Shown: positions 50,478-59,280 of the stretch, one piece after another
Position numbering within the stretch: position 1 is the first letter of the stretch
Layout: every line of letters begins with the position of its first letter
NCBI GenBank assembly: GCA_025057155.1
Contig: JANWYD010000004.1
Span: forward strand, 1 to 64,000
From: Chloroflexaceae bacterium
GTDB lineage: Bacteria; Chloroflexota; Chloroflexia; Chloroflexales; Chloroflexaceae
Reading direction: 5' to 3'
DNA length: 64,000 nt
Made by a program: the position numbers and the translations under genes
Notes under the pieces: model-generated
Databases searched by the model: none
What the model saw: the letters and a program-made list of their open reading frames with translations, nothing else
Told to the model about the DNA's origin: nothing

Positions 50478-50562
50478 CGCGGTGTTGCTTAACGGGCGGG
50501 CGAAGAAAAACGGGGTTTTCCGGGCCCAACCCGGAGCGTTGTGCCAGCATTGGTTCACCCGT

Positions 50563-51972
50563 CTATCCGCGCGGAGCGATCACCCTGGCGCCTGGAGGCG
50601 GCGTCACGCCGGGGCCGTAGAGGAAGAAATCCTCCCAGGGCGTGTACCGGGTGATGTACGGGTCCATCCGCGTCCGCCCATCGGGGAAGGTCACGATGCG
50701 CCGCAGGGTCACATCAACGCCGGGGCGCCCGTGGACGAGCTGGCGCACAGCGCCCCGGGGCAGGCCGGGGTCGAATTGCCAGACCGGCGGGCCGGGCTGA
50801 GTCCAGTTGGCTTTGAACGGCCCTTCGTAGCGCACGCTACGCCCATCGCTCTCGCCGAAGAGTTGAAAGGTCAGGCGTTCGCGGGCCAGATCAACGGTTC
50901 CGATAATATACACCGGACCGCCGGTGTCGTTGCGCCAGCGGAAGTCGACTCCAGGGACGAACACGGTGGCGTCGAAGCCAATAATATCATCGTAGAAATA
51001 GACGATGTGACTGTGAGGCGCGCGGCGGGTCACGCTCAGCCCGGCGTTGGAGACGGCGCGAAAGAGGGTGGTGGAGACCTGGCACAGCCCGCCGCCGATC
51101 ACCTTTTCGAGTCTGCCACCGACAATGGCGTAGCCATCCACGAACCCGTTGGCCTCGGAGAAGTCGCCAATGCTGATGAAGGAGAACTCTGCCCCGGCGG
51201 GCACCACATAGCCGTCAACCATGGCAGTGGCGCGCTGGATGTTGGTCACCCGCGAGGCGGAGGAGGTGGAGAAGCCGGTGGAGGCCTCGCCGAGGAGCGT
51301 GATGGGCCGGGCCGGGGCGGTGGCTGCGAGGGCGATAGGATCGCGTTGCAGCAACTGGCGCCCCAGGGGGCTGAGCATCACCTCATTGTCGGCGCCCATG
51401 CGCTCTGGATAATAGACAAAGCGGGCGCGCTCGAAGTACTGTACAAGCCGTTCCTGACCGGAGTCGGGGTCGAACTCGTAGAACTCCTCGGAAATAGGGT
51501 AGCCAAAGATGGGGAGACCCCCGCGGGTCTGCCAGAACCAGCCGAAGGCCCCGCCGAGGGTATGGCCCGACTCGGGAAAGAATGTTCGCGCCGGATCGGG
51601 AGAGCTGGCAAGCCAGGCGAAGGCGGGGTCGCCGCGGCCCTCGGTCAGCAGCGCGCCAGCCCGGGTGATGCTGATGCGCCCCTCTGGCGGAGCGGCGGGG
51701 CGAAACTCCAGCCTGGCCCGTTCGAAGTACTGCACCTGCAAGCCGTCGGCGCCGACGATCAGTTCAGTGAGCGGCATGCCGAAGGTGGCGACGCCGCCAT
51801 AGGCGTCGAAGAAGCGCTTGAGTTGCATGGCGACGTTGTGGCCGGTTTCGGGAAAGTAGACCGCACTGCCTGGGGGGAGACCACGGGCGCCGGATGCCTC
51901 AGCAGGAGCGGCAAGGGCCGAGGCGGGCGCGAGGGCCAGTCCGATCACGAGCGCCAGCAGCCAGCGGTACAT
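50563..51972 (-). CDS. Secreted VanW-family protein
   Basis: A 469-residue protein with a signal peptide (residues ~1-22, LLALVIGLALAPASALAA). Two copies of a ~60-residue motif follow (FPETGHNVAMQLKRFFDAY...YFERARLEF, then FPESGHTLGGAFGWFW...YFERARFVY), a pattern common in Chloroflexota exported proteins. From about residue 225 comes the VanW domain: LGEASTGFSTSSASRVTNIQ, RATAMVDGYVVPAGAEFSF and GGGLCQVSTTLFRAVSNAGL with its conserved Cys. VanW function is unknown; it was first seen beside vancomycin resistance genes, which are not present here. The start has ggtttc only, so the SD is weak. Confidence 0.85.
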   Translation of the reverse strand: MYRWLLALVIGLALAPASALAAPAEASGARGLPPGSAVYFPETGHNVAMQLKRFFDAYGGVATFGMPLTELIVGADGLQVQYFERARLEFRPAAPPEGRISITRAGALLTEGRGDPAFAWLASSPDPARTFFPESGHTLGGAFGWFWQTRGGLPIFGYPISEEFYEFDPDSGQERLVQYFERARFVYYPERMGADNEVMLSPLGRQLLQRDPIALAATAPARPITLLGEASTGFSTSSASRVTNIQRATAMVDGYVVPAGAEFSFISIGDFSEANGFVDGYAIVGGRLEKVIGGGLCQVSTTLFRAVSNAGLSVTRRAPHSHIVYFYDDIIGFDATVFVPGVDFRWRNDTGGPVYIIGTVDLARERLTFQLFGESDGRSVRYEGPFKANWTQPGPPVWQFDPGLPRGAVRQLVHGRPGVDVTLRRIVTFPDGRTRMDPYITRYTPWEDFFLYGPGVTPPPGARVIAPRG

Positions 51973-52068
51973 AGAAACCTCTTTTTTTGAGTTGTCAGCG
52001 GGTAGTATTCCTGATGGAGGCGCCCGGACCTCCCGCAGAAAGGAATGGCGAAACCGGATTTCCTCCGG

Positions 52069-52107
52069 CTACAACCCGAAGGGTTGTAGCACAACCCTTC
52101 GGATTGT
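52069..52107. repeat. Two CAACCC/GGGTTG hairpins
   Basis: CTACAACCC-gaa-GGGTTGTAG (52069-52089), perfect, followed by ACAACCC-ttc-GGATTGT (52091-52107), upstream of VanW and LysR. Confidence 0.7.
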
Positions 52108-52280
52108 AGTCCGCCCGGAGGGTTGGGCTGCAACTATGCCAGACGCCGCCATTATAGCACGACACCTATATCCAATCTGTTATACTTGAATCAGCTACGA
52201 CAGGATTTTCGTAGGGAAGCGGGCAGAGCCGTTGCTGTCACGTGCCATCGAACCGGAACACGGAGTCTGGGGAGGCGTTT

Positions 52281-53162
52281 ATGGAACTACGACACCTGCG
52301 GTACTTCGAAGCGGTGGCGCGCCATTCCCACGTGACCCGCGCGGCGGCCGAGTTGCACATCGCCCAGCCGGCGCTGAGCAAGCAGATCAGCCAGCTTGAG
52401 CAGGAGTTGGGAGTGGCGCTATTCGACCGGGTGGGCCGTAATGTGCGCCTGACCGAAGCGGGTGAGGCGTTGCTGCCCCACGCGCGCGCGGTGATGGCCC
52501 AGGTCGAGGCGGCGCGGGCAGAGATGGCCGAACGCATCGGGCTGCGGCGAGGCCGGGCGACGGTGGGCGCCCCGCCGACAGTGGGCATGCAACTGCTGCC
52601 CCCGGTGTTGACGGCCTTTAACCGGCAGTATCCCGGGATCGAGCTGCGGCTGCACGAGTCGGGCGTGCAGACACTGCTCGATTTGCTGGAAACGGGGCTG
52701 ACCGACATCGCCGTGGTGACGTTGCCGGTCGAAGATGAGCATCTCACGGTAGTGCCCTTGTTCACCGAGGAGATGGTGATCGCCGTGTGGCGCGAGCATC
52801 CCCTGGCGAGCCGCGAGACGGTGGCCTTCACCGAATTGCGTGACGAACCCTGGGTGCTCTCGCCCCAGAACTATGAACTGCGCGAGGCGACCCTGAGCGC
52901 CTGTCAGGTCGCCGGGTTCACGCCGCGGGTGGTGCTCGATGGCGGCGAGACCGACACGCTGCTGCGCTTCGTCGCCGCGGGCATCGGCATCGCCCTGGTG
53001 CCGCGCCTGGCCGTGCAGAACACCGGCGATCTCGTGGCGCTCAGGGTCTCCGATCAGCATCTCACCCGCAGTCTGGGTCTGGTCTGGCGCGGGGATCGGG
53101 TGGCCTCGCCAGCGGCGCGGGCGTTGCGGGAGTTCCTGGTGGAGCGGCTGCGCCAGGAGTAG
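52281..53162 (+). CDS. LysR-family transcriptional regulator
   Basis: A 293-residue regulator. The winged HTH occupies residues ~1-65 (LRHLRYFEAVARHSHVTRAA, LHIAQPALSKQISQLEQELG), with the periplasmic-binding-like effector domain after a linker helix (VGAPPTVGMQLLPPVLTAFN; RFVAAGIGIALVPRLAVQNT). GGAGG five bases before the ATG is a good ribosome site, so the 13-codon longer frame is rejected. The gene diverges from VanW, a possible target. It ends against a heptad repeat. Confidence 0.93.
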   Translation: MELRHLRYFEAVARHSHVTRAAAELHIAQPALSKQISQLEQELGVALFDRVGRNVRLTEAGEALLPHARAVMAQVEAARAEMAERIGLRRGRATVGAPPTVGMQLLPPVLTAFNRQYPGIELRLHESGVQTLLDLLETGLTDIAVVTLPVEDEHLTVVPLFTEEMVIAVWREHPLASRETVAFTELRDEPWVLSPQNYELREATLSACQVAGFTPRVVLDGGETDTLLRFVAAGIGIALVPRLAVQNTGDLVALRVSDQHLTRSLGLVWRGDRVASPAARALREFLVERLRQE

Positions 53163-53184
53163 CGGATTTCGGATTTTGGATTGG
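53163..53184 (-). repeat. AATCCAA heptad repeat, copy 9
   Basis: Plus strand GGATTTCGGATTTTGGATT directly follows the LysR stop, in the convergent gap before pcrA. Confidence 0.75.
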
Positions 53185-53213
53185 TCGGGGCGAAGCCGTC
53201 TGAGTAACTGGCA

Positions 53214-55421
53214 TCAGCCGACCCGTTCGAGGCGGGCGAAGCTGGCGAGCAGGCGCCGTTCGCGGTCGGCGAAGCTAACCGTGACTTCTTCGTCGCCCTC
53301 CACCAGGCGGCTGCTGACCACCACGCCCTCGCCGAAGGCGTGATGGCGCACACGCTGGCCGGGGAAGAAGCTCACCTCGACCGGTCCGCTGGCGGCGCGT
53401 GATGGAGCAGGGGCGCGCCAGGAATCGCGAGGGCGGGCGGGGCGCTGCCGGATCGGAGCGGCGATCGCTGCTCGCTGGTGGGGCAGTTTCAACAACTCGC
53501 GAGGAATGTCGGCCAGAAAGCGGGAGGGCGTGCTCAGGCTGGTGCGGTTAAAGCTCTCGCGGCGGAAGGCATGGCAGAGGTAGAGGCGCCGCCTGGCCCG
53601 CGTGATGCCCACGTAGAGCAGGCGCCGTTCCTCCTCCAGCCGTTCGCGGTCGTCAGTAGAGCGGCTGTGGGGCAGCAGGCCCTCCTCAAGCCCCACCAGA
53701 AACACCACCGCGTACTCCAGCCCCTTGGCCTGGTGCAGGGTGATACAGGTCACCGCGTCGGCCTGGGGGTCAATCCGGTCCACATCGGCGACCAGGGCCG
53801 CCTCTTCGAGAAACCGGGGCAGTTGCTGGTCGCGAGGCAGACCGGCGTAGCGTCCGGCGAAAGCGGCAAGCTCCTGAATATTGGCCCAGCGCTCATCGGC
53901 CTCCTCCTCGCCATACTCGCGGATCAGCGTCTCGCGCAGCTCGATGCGCGAGATGAGCATTTCAAGCAACTCGAGCAGGGGCAACTCCCGGCGCGCGGCG
54001 ATCAGGCCGTCAACCAGGCCCAGGAAGCCGCGCAGCGCGGCGGCGGCGCGGGGGGCGAACGGCGAGGGGGCGTCTTCATCCTCGAGTTCCTTGAGCGCCT
54101 GGTAGAGCGGCACGCCGAGGGAGGCCGCCCAGCGGATCAACTCGGCCTCGGTGCGCTCGCCAATGCCGCGGGCGGGCCAGTTCAGCACCCGCGTGAGGCT
54201 GATGCTGTCGTAGGGGTTGGCGGCCAGACGCAGGTAGGCCAGGGCGTCCTTCACCTCTTTGCGCTCCCAGAAGCGCAGGCCGCCGATCAGTTGGTAGGGA
54301 ACGCCGCGACGCGAGAGAGCCTCTTCCAGTGCGCGCGACTGGGCATTGGTGCGATACATCACGGCGCAGTCGCGGTAGCTCGCCTCGCCAGCGGCGACCA
54401 GGCGGGCAATCTCATCAGCGACGAAGGACGCCTCGGCGTCCTGGTCGCGGCCCTCGTGGAGCGTCACCTGCGGCCCGGCGCCGTTGGCCGTCCAGAGTTT
54501 CTTGACGTGCTTGCGCTTCTCGCTGGCGGCGATCACCGCCTGGGCTATGTCGAGAATGCTCTGGGTGGAGCGATAGTTCTGCTCGAGCAGAATGACCCGG
54601 GCATCGGGATAGTCCTGCTCGAACTGGAGGATGTTGCGCACATCCGCGCCCCGCCAGCCGTAGATGCTCTGGTCGGCGTCGCCAACAACGAAGAGGTTGC
54701 GGCGCCTGGCGGCCAGTTGCTTGATCAACACATACTGGGCGTGGTTAGTGTCCTGATACTCGTCCACCAGCAGAAAGACATAGCGTTCCTGATACGTTGC
54801 CAGGACATCGGGGTGCTGGTCGAAGAGGTGCACCGTCTCGACGAGCAAGTCGTCGAAATCGAGGGCGTTAGCCTCGCGCAGGAGAGCCTGATAGCGCTCG
54901 TAACAGCGGGTGACGATCTCATCGAAGTACGAGCGGTTGCGGCGGGCATACTCCTGAGGGGTGATCAACTCATTCTTGGCGCTGGAGATGCGGGCGTGGA
55001 TGGCGCGGGGCGGGTTCTGCTTCTCGTCGAGATTGAGATCGCGGAGCACGCGGCGCATCAGGCGTTCCTGGTCGTCGCTGTCGTAGATGACGAAATCCCG
55101 TTCGCGCCCAAGGTGCACGATATCACGGCGGAGGAAGCGCGCGCAGAGACCGTGGAAGGTGCCGACGGTCAGGGCCTGAGCCTGGGCGGGGCCGATCAGC
55201 GCATCGAGGCGCTCCTGCATCTCGCGGGCGGCCTTGTTGGTGAAGGTCACGGCGAGAATGTTCAGAGGATCAACGCCCTGGGCGGCGATGAGATAGGCGA
55301 TGCGATGGGTGAGCACGCGCGTCTTGCCGCTGCCGGGGCCGGCGACCACCAGCACCGGGCCGGCGACGGTCTCCACCGCGCGCCGCTGAGCGGGATTTAA
55401 GCCTGCGAGGAGATCGGACAT
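53214..55421 (-). CDS. pcrA: ATP-dependent DNA helicase UvrD/PcrA
   Basis: A 735-residue superfamily 1A helicase for repair and plasmid-type replication. Motifs in order: Q and I (LNPAQRRAVETVAGPVLV; AGPGSGKTRVLTHRIAYL), Ia (VTFTNKAAREMQERL), II (LLVDEYQDTNHAQY), III (GDADQSIYGWRGAD), IV (VILLEQNYRSTQSILDIA), V (LHQAKGLEYAVVFLVG) and VI (LYVGITRARRRLYL). Length is typical. A ~75-residue C-terminal extension contains the PcrA-type end (VSFFPGQRVRHHAFGEGVV). It stands alone on its strand. Confidence 0.96.
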   Translation of the reverse strand: MSDLLAGLNPAQRRAVETVAGPVLVVAGPGSGKTRVLTHRIAYLIAAQGVDPLNILAVTFTNKAAREMQERLDALIGPAQAQALTVGTFHGLCARFLRRDIVHLGRERDFVIYDSDDQERLMRRVLRDLNLDEKQNPPRAIHARISSAKNELITPQEYARRNRSYFDEIVTRCYERYQALLREANALDFDDLLVETVHLFDQHPDVLATYQERYVFLLVDEYQDTNHAQYVLIKQLAARRRNLFVVGDADQSIYGWRGADVRNILQFEQDYPDARVILLEQNYRSTQSILDIAQAVIAASEKRKHVKKLWTANGAGPQVTLHEGRDQDAEASFVADEIARLVAAGEASYRDCAVMYRTNAQSRALEEALSRRGVPYQLIGGLRFWERKEVKDALAYLRLAANPYDSISLTRVLNWPARGIGERTEAELIRWAASLGVPLYQALKELEDEDAPSPFAPRAAAALRGFLGLVDGLIAARRELPLLELLEMLISRIELRETLIREYGEEEADERWANIQELAAFAGRYAGLPRDQQLPRFLEEAALVADVDRIDPQADAVTCITLHQAKGLEYAVVFLVGLEEGLLPHSRSTDDRERLEEERRLLYVGITRARRRLYLCHAFRRESFNRTSLSTPSRFLADIPRELLKLPHQRAAIAAPIRQRPARPRDSWRAPAPSRAASGPVEVSFFPGQRVRHHAFGEGVVVSSRLVEGDEEVTVSFADRERRLLASFARLERVG

Positions 55422-55993
55422 GGGGTGTTTCCTGAGGGGTGCTCGCCCCTACCCGCCTCGCTGCGCTCGGCGCCCCCTCCCTCTCCACCGCCGGTAGAGA
55501 GGGAGGGGGTCAGGGGGAGGGTGAGGAACGACGCCTCTGCTCAATGGAAATAATCAACAATCTGGGAGAGCCGTGCCCTCCCAGGAACATTCATATCTGC
55601 ACTGCGCCGGTGCCGCACGTGTCGAACAGCCGACATGGTAGAGTACCGGCGGATGCCTGTCAAGGAATAGGCGGCGCAGGGCAACGCCACCCCCGGGCTC
55701 TCAGGTGTAGGGTTTTTCGAGCGAGAAGGGGTTTTCGGCATTCCAATGCGCTTACGGTCCTCACCCCCCGCCCCTCTCCCGCTCGCGGGAGAGGGGGGCG
55801 TTGGGCGTCTCGATGCCCCCGATGGCGCGTGCGACGCGAGCATGCGCCGGAAAAACCCTACACTTGAGAACACCTCTGGGGGAGGTTTGGAGGCCCTGCT
55901 TCCAGTGCGCCGCAAAAGGTTTCAACAAGCCCTGCCTCTGCGCCCGCTGCGGCGAGGATATGGCTGGTCCGGGAGGGCCGCGCCTCACGATGG
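55422..55993. other. Non-coding interval before the repeat array
   Basis: About 570 bases of G/C-rich sequence with no gene. It has a CTGGGAG/CTCCCAG hairpin (55562-55584), a C-rich block (55760-55800) with a CTCTCCCGC/GCGGGAGAG palindrome, and then the 61-bp array. The part next to the array is the likely leader if the array is CRISPR. Confidence 0.5.
55562..55584. repeat. CTGGGAG hairpin
   Basis: Arms CTGGGAGAGC and GCCCTCCCAG, one mismatch, loop cgt. Relates to 21148 and 34736. Confidence 0.65.
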
Positions 55994-56204
55994 TCTGTTC
56001 CCTCTCCCGCGGGGGCGAGTCCCGCGCATGGACGCCGCGGGCGATCTGCCGCCCTCTGTTCCCTCTCCCGCGGGGGCGAGTCGGGGGCGACCAAGGGCGA
56101 CCAGCGCGCAAGCTCTCTGTTCCCTCTCCCGCGGGGGCGAGTCGGGAGCGTCGGGGCGGGTCCGGGCGATGATCGCTCTGTTCCCTCTCCCGCGGGGGCG
56201 AGTC
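55994..56204 (+). CRISPR. Four-repeat CRISPR-like array with exact 61-bp period
   Basis: A 28-base repeat (tctgttccctctcccg plus cgggggcgagtc) is identical at 55994-56021, 56055-56082, 56116-56143 and 56177-56204. Each start is 61 bases after the last, and the three 33-base spacers share no sequence. In copies 2-4 the base before is also c, giving a 29-base repeat with 32-base spacers, the geometry of type I-E. The TGTTCCC front and GCGGGG palindrome middle loosely resemble I-E repeats. No cas gene lies in the window, and the spacers' G/C richness matches the host, so a non-CRISPR repeat is possible. The last repeat overlaps the amidase stop. Confidence 0.6.
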
Positions 56205-57786
56205 ACACAGAAGCCTGGAGATCCCGTTCGATCACTGCGGCGGCGCGGAGCAGGGTGGCTTCCTGCCAGGGGCGCGCCACCAGTTGCACGGCGAGCGGCA
56301 GCCCGTCGCCGCTCCGCCCGGCGGGCAGGCTGAGGGCCGGCCACCCCAGGCAGTTGAAGGGGATGGCCAGGCTATTGTTGGCCGGCGCGCCACGGGCCGG
56401 TATCGGCCCCGGATGGATGGGCAGCACGAGCACATCCAGGCTGGACAGCCGCTCGCTGACCGCCCGGCGCAAGACGGCCCGGCCCTGCTGCGCCCTGATA
56501 AAGTCCCCTGGCGCATACGCGAAGTTGGCCAGCAGCCGCTGGCGCGGAAACTCGCCATAGGCGTCGAGGCGCGTTCGTAGCCAGGGCAGGTGAAAGGCCG
56601 ACGCCTCCATCCCCAGAATGGCCGTGCCGAGCACCCGCAGCCGGTCGAGTTCGGGCACGTCGAGTTCAATTACCTCGGCGCCCGCTGCGGCCAGGATTGC
56701 GGCTCCGCGTCGGGCCGCCGCGCACTGCTCCTCTTCGGCGAGAGGCTTTCCCGAGCCGTCATCTCCCACCAATCCCACTCGCAGCCCGCGCGCGTCCGCC
56801 GCTGGTCCTGCGGAAGTGAAGGGCGGGGCCGGGCGCAGGGTGCGCCCGTCGCGTGGATCAGGGCCGGCCAGCAGCGCCAGAAGCACGGCGGCGTCGGCGA
56901 CGCTGCGGGTGAGCGGGCCGAGATGGTCGAGCGACCAGGAGAGGGGGATCGTCCCGGCCAGACTGGTGCGGCCCCAGGTGGGTTTCAGGCCCACCAGCCC
57001 GCAGAAGGCCGCAGGGATGCGGATCGAGCAGCCCGTGTCAGTGCCCAGAGCGGCCAGGGCCATGCCGGTGGCCACCGCCACCGCCGAGCCGCTGCTGGAG
57101 CCGCCCGAGTCGCGCGTGGGATCGAAGGGGTTGGCGGTGGAGCCGTAGTGGGCGTTGTTGGAACCAGGCGAGTAGGCGAACTCAGCCAGGCGCGTCTTGC
57201 CGATGATGATCGCGCCGGCGGCACGCAGGCGCGCCACTGCGGTGGCGTCGGCGGCGGCGAGGTTGTGGGCCAGGATCGTCGAGCCGGCAGTGGTGGGCAA
57301 ACCGGCCATATCCAGCAGATCCTTCACTGCCACCGGGAGGCCATGGAGCGGGCCGCGATCCTGCCCTGCGGCCAGTTCAGCCTCGGCGCGACGGGCGTCG
57401 GCCAGGGCCTGCTCGGCCAGGACAAGTTGAAAGGCGTTCAGCGAGCTGTCCAGGGCGGCGATCCGCGCCAGGGCCGCCTCGACCAGCGCCGTAGGCGTGG
57501 TGGCGCCCGCGCGGATCGCCGCAGCGGCGCCGAGCAGCGTCTCGGCAGACGGTAGCGTCGAGCCGGCAGGCGCCTCCAGCGCCGGGGCCTCCTCGGTTGG
57601 CGCAGGAAGGCTGCCGGCGTCCAGGTGGTCGGGCAACGTCTCGGCGGGTACGCTGGCGGCAATGCGCTCAAAATCCGCCAGCCGCTGCAAAAAGCCCCTG
57701 GCCTGAATGCCCGCCAGGTCGTCTTCGACGGCGGGAATGGCCGCGGCGCGCAGGTTGGCCCGCAGCCGGTCGATGGGGTCAGTCAT
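56203..57786 (-). CDS. Amidase-signature hydrolase
   Basis: A 527-residue amidase-family enzyme. The Ser-cisSer-Lys triad is visible: Lys in LPVAVKDLLDMAG, and the serines in RDSGGSSSGSAVAVATGMA. The substrate loop DTGCSIRIPAAFCGLVGLKP follows. It could be an amide/urethane hydrolase or an Asp/Glu-tRNA amidotransferase-like protein, but no gatB or gatC is close. An N-terminal ~90-residue helical extension (DDLAGIQARGFLQRLADFER) fits small-molecule amidases. The ATG at 57786 is used rather than an upstream frame that reads through the heptad repeat. Its stop is within the first base of the CRISPR-like array. Confidence 0.85.
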   Translation of the reverse strand: MTDPIDRLRANLRAAAIPAVEDDLAGIQARGFLQRLADFERIAASVPAETLPDHLDAGSLPAPTEEAPALEAPAGSTLPSAETLLGAAAAIRAGATTPTALVEAALARIAALDSSLNAFQLVLAEQALADARRAEAELAAGQDRGPLHGLPVAVKDLLDMAGLPTTAGSTILAHNLAAADATAVARLRAAGAIIIGKTRLAEFAYSPGSNNAHYGSTANPFDPTRDSGGSSSGSAVAVATGMALAALGTDTGCSIRIPAAFCGLVGLKPTWGRTSLAGTIPLSWSLDHLGPLTRSVADAAVLLALLAGPDPRDGRTLRPAPPFTSAGPAADARGLRVGLVGDDGSGKPLAEEEQCAAARRGAAILAAAGAEVIELDVPELDRLRVLGTAILGMEASAFHLPWLRTRLDAYGEFPRQRLLANFAYAPGDFIRAQQGRAVLRRAVSERLSSLDVLVLPIHPGPIPARGAPANNSLAIPFNCLGWPALSLPAGRSGDGLPLAVQLVARPWQEATLLRAAAVIERDLQASV

Positions 57787-57802
57787 GGCGCTACGCTTAC
57801 TC

Positions 57803-57858
57803 GATTTTGGATTTTGGATTCTCATTGACCGCAATCCAAAATCCAAAATCCAAAATCC
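57803..57858. repeat. AATCCAA heptad repeat pair, copy 10, inverted
   Basis: GATTTTGGATTTTGGATT on the left faces AATCC, AAAATCC, AAAATCC, AAAATCC on the right across ctcattgaccgc. A long stem could form. It lies upstream of the amidase start. Confidence 0.8.
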
Positions 57859-57966
57859 TAGACCGGGTTACTGGAAGGTATTGTACCCTGTATGCCGCAA
57901 TCCCGGTTAGCGCTTGACGCCCGTCGCGATGAAATTTCAGGCGGCGTCCTATCGGCTATCGGCTAT

Positions 57967-59088
57967 CTAGCGCGCCGGATCCTCCAGCGCTTCGGCGTAC
58001 ACGGCCTCCATGCGGTCGAGCATGCGCTCCAGGCTGAACTCACGTTGCGCGCGGGCGCGGCCCGCGGCGCCGAGGGCGCGCGCCAGCTCGGGGTTGGCGA
58101 TGAGTACGCGCAGCGCGCGCGCCAGCGCAGGCACGTCGTCGGGCGGCACCACAAAGCCGGTCCGCCCGTGGAGCGTCACGAAGCTGGTGCCAGTGCCCAC
58201 CTCGGTGGTGACCACCGGCAACCCGGCGGCCTGGGCTTCCACCTGGGCCATGCCGAAGGCTTCGCTCCGCTCCACGGCGGGCAGGGCGAAGACATCAGCG
58301 GCATGGTACCAGGCGCGCAATGCCTCTTCGGATTGTTCGCCGACGAAGTGGACGCGCTCCGCAAGGCCCAGAGCAGCGGCAAGGGCCTCCAGATCGGCGC
58401 GGCGCACCGAGGCGTCGCCGCCGACAAAGACGGCTCGCGCCGGCACGTGGGCCATTGCCCGCACCAGTCGGTCGGCGCCCTTGTAGTAGCGCAGCCGCCC
58501 GACGAAAAGCACCAGCGGCCCCGGAAAGCGCGCTCGCAGCGCCGCCACTCGTTCCGGGTCGGCCGTGGCGAAGCGTTCCAGCGGCATCCCGAAGGGCGCC
58601 ACCCGACAGCGGGAGGCCAGCGGCGCCAGCATCGGCGAGGTGCGGATGTACGCCGGGCTGCTCGCCACGATGCGCGCCGCTCGCCGCAGGGTCTGTCGAA
58701 ACAGCGGGGACAGGGTTCGCGCCAGACGGCGCTGGCGCACGATATCGCTGTGGTAGGTCACCACCAGCGGCACGCCCGGCGCGGCAATGAGGGTCGCCAG
58801 GTCGCCGGGGGGAAAAGGGTGGTGCAGGTGGATCAGGTCAGGCCGGGCGCGAGCCAGCAGCAGCGGCAGAGCCGGGCTGAGGGGGGTCGAGGCCAGGGTT
58901 GCCAGACGACCGGCCCGGATCACGCGCACGCCGCCCTCCTCCGTCACGCGGGTGCGGCCCGTGGCGCTGCTCACCAGCACCGTAACGGCGTATCCCCGCG
59001 CCGCCAGACCCTCGGCGAGGAGTCGCAGGTGGTTCTCAATGCCCCCGATGACCGGGGGATAGTCTTTGTAGAGCAACAGCAGACGCAT
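57967..59088 (-). CDS. Glycosyltransferase family 4
   Basis: A 373-residue GT-B fold glycosyltransferase. The N-terminal donor-independent loop reads YKDYPPVIGGIENHLRLLAE, with the GG(I/V)xxH signature of GT4; the C-terminal nucleotide-sugar site has VPARAVFVGGDASVRRADLE and RSEAFGMAQVEAQAAGLPVV (E-x7-E) followed by TTEVGTGTSFV. Donor and acceptor are unknown. The start MRLLLLYKDYPP is at 59088, just after a heptad repeat. It is 104 bases from the amidase region and not in a clear cluster. Confidence 0.9.
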   Translation of the reverse strand: MRLLLLYKDYPPVIGGIENHLRLLAEGLAARGYAVTVLVSSATGRTRVTEEGGVRVIRAGRLATLASTPLSPALPLLLARARPDLIHLHHPFPPGDLATLIAAPGVPLVVTYHSDIVRQRRLARTLSPLFRQTLRRAARIVASSPAYIRTSPMLAPLASRCRVAPFGMPLERFATADPERVAALRARFPGPLVLFVGRLRYYKGADRLVRAMAHVPARAVFVGGDASVRRADLEALAAALGLAERVHFVGEQSEEALRAWYHAADVFALPAVERSEAFGMAQVEAQAAGLPVVTTEVGTGTSFVTLHGRTGFVVPPDDVPALARALRVLIANPELARALGAAGRARAQREFSLERMLDRMEAVYAEALEDPAR

Positions 59089-59095
59089 TTGATCG

Positions 59096-59121
59096 CGGAT
59101 TTTAGATTTCGGATTGTGGAT
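59096..59121 (-). repeat. AATCCAA heptad repeat, copy 11
   Basis: Plus strand GGATTTTAGATTTCGGATTGTGGATC lies immediately upstream of the GT4 start; the heptads read AATCC on the minus strand. Confidence 0.7.
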
Positions 59122-59242
59122 CGGGCCTGTCAGATCTCGACGGGACAGGCGTCGTGCCAATGTTGAACAGGTCGCCTGGAACTGCATTATATCTGCCGCG
59201 GCGTGATACAATGAAAGCCGGTGCAGGATGCCGGGCAAGCTA

Positions 59243-59263
59243 GTGCAATCCTTAGGATTGCAC
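59243..59263. repeat. GTGCAATCC/GGATTGCAC hairpin before carA
   Basis: A perfect 9-bp inverted repeat with a 3-base loop (tta), 18 bases before the carA start. It has the geometry of the CAACCC/GGGTTG family and could equally be a regulatory stem in the leader. Confidence 0.7.
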
Positions 59264-59280
59264 CTACAAGAAACACAGAC

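Noticed and set aside
50454-50558. N-terminal extension of manA upstream of 50453
   Set aside because: The extra 35 codons translate a repeat and intergenic DNA; ManA families begin at the chosen Met.
50563-51972. VanW protein as a sign of vancomycin resistance
   Set aside because: No vanHAX or vanRS genes are nearby; VanW domains are common in unrelated exported proteins.
53478-55400. 640-codon plus-strand frame opposite pcrA
   Set aside because: All UvrD motifs are on the minus strand; the plus-strand frame is a mirror artefact of codon bias.
55775-55800. CTCTCCCGC/GCGGGAGAG palindrome as a fifth repeat of the 61-bp array
   Set aside because: It is off the 61-bp phase and matches only about half of the repeat; it looks like a separate hairpin.
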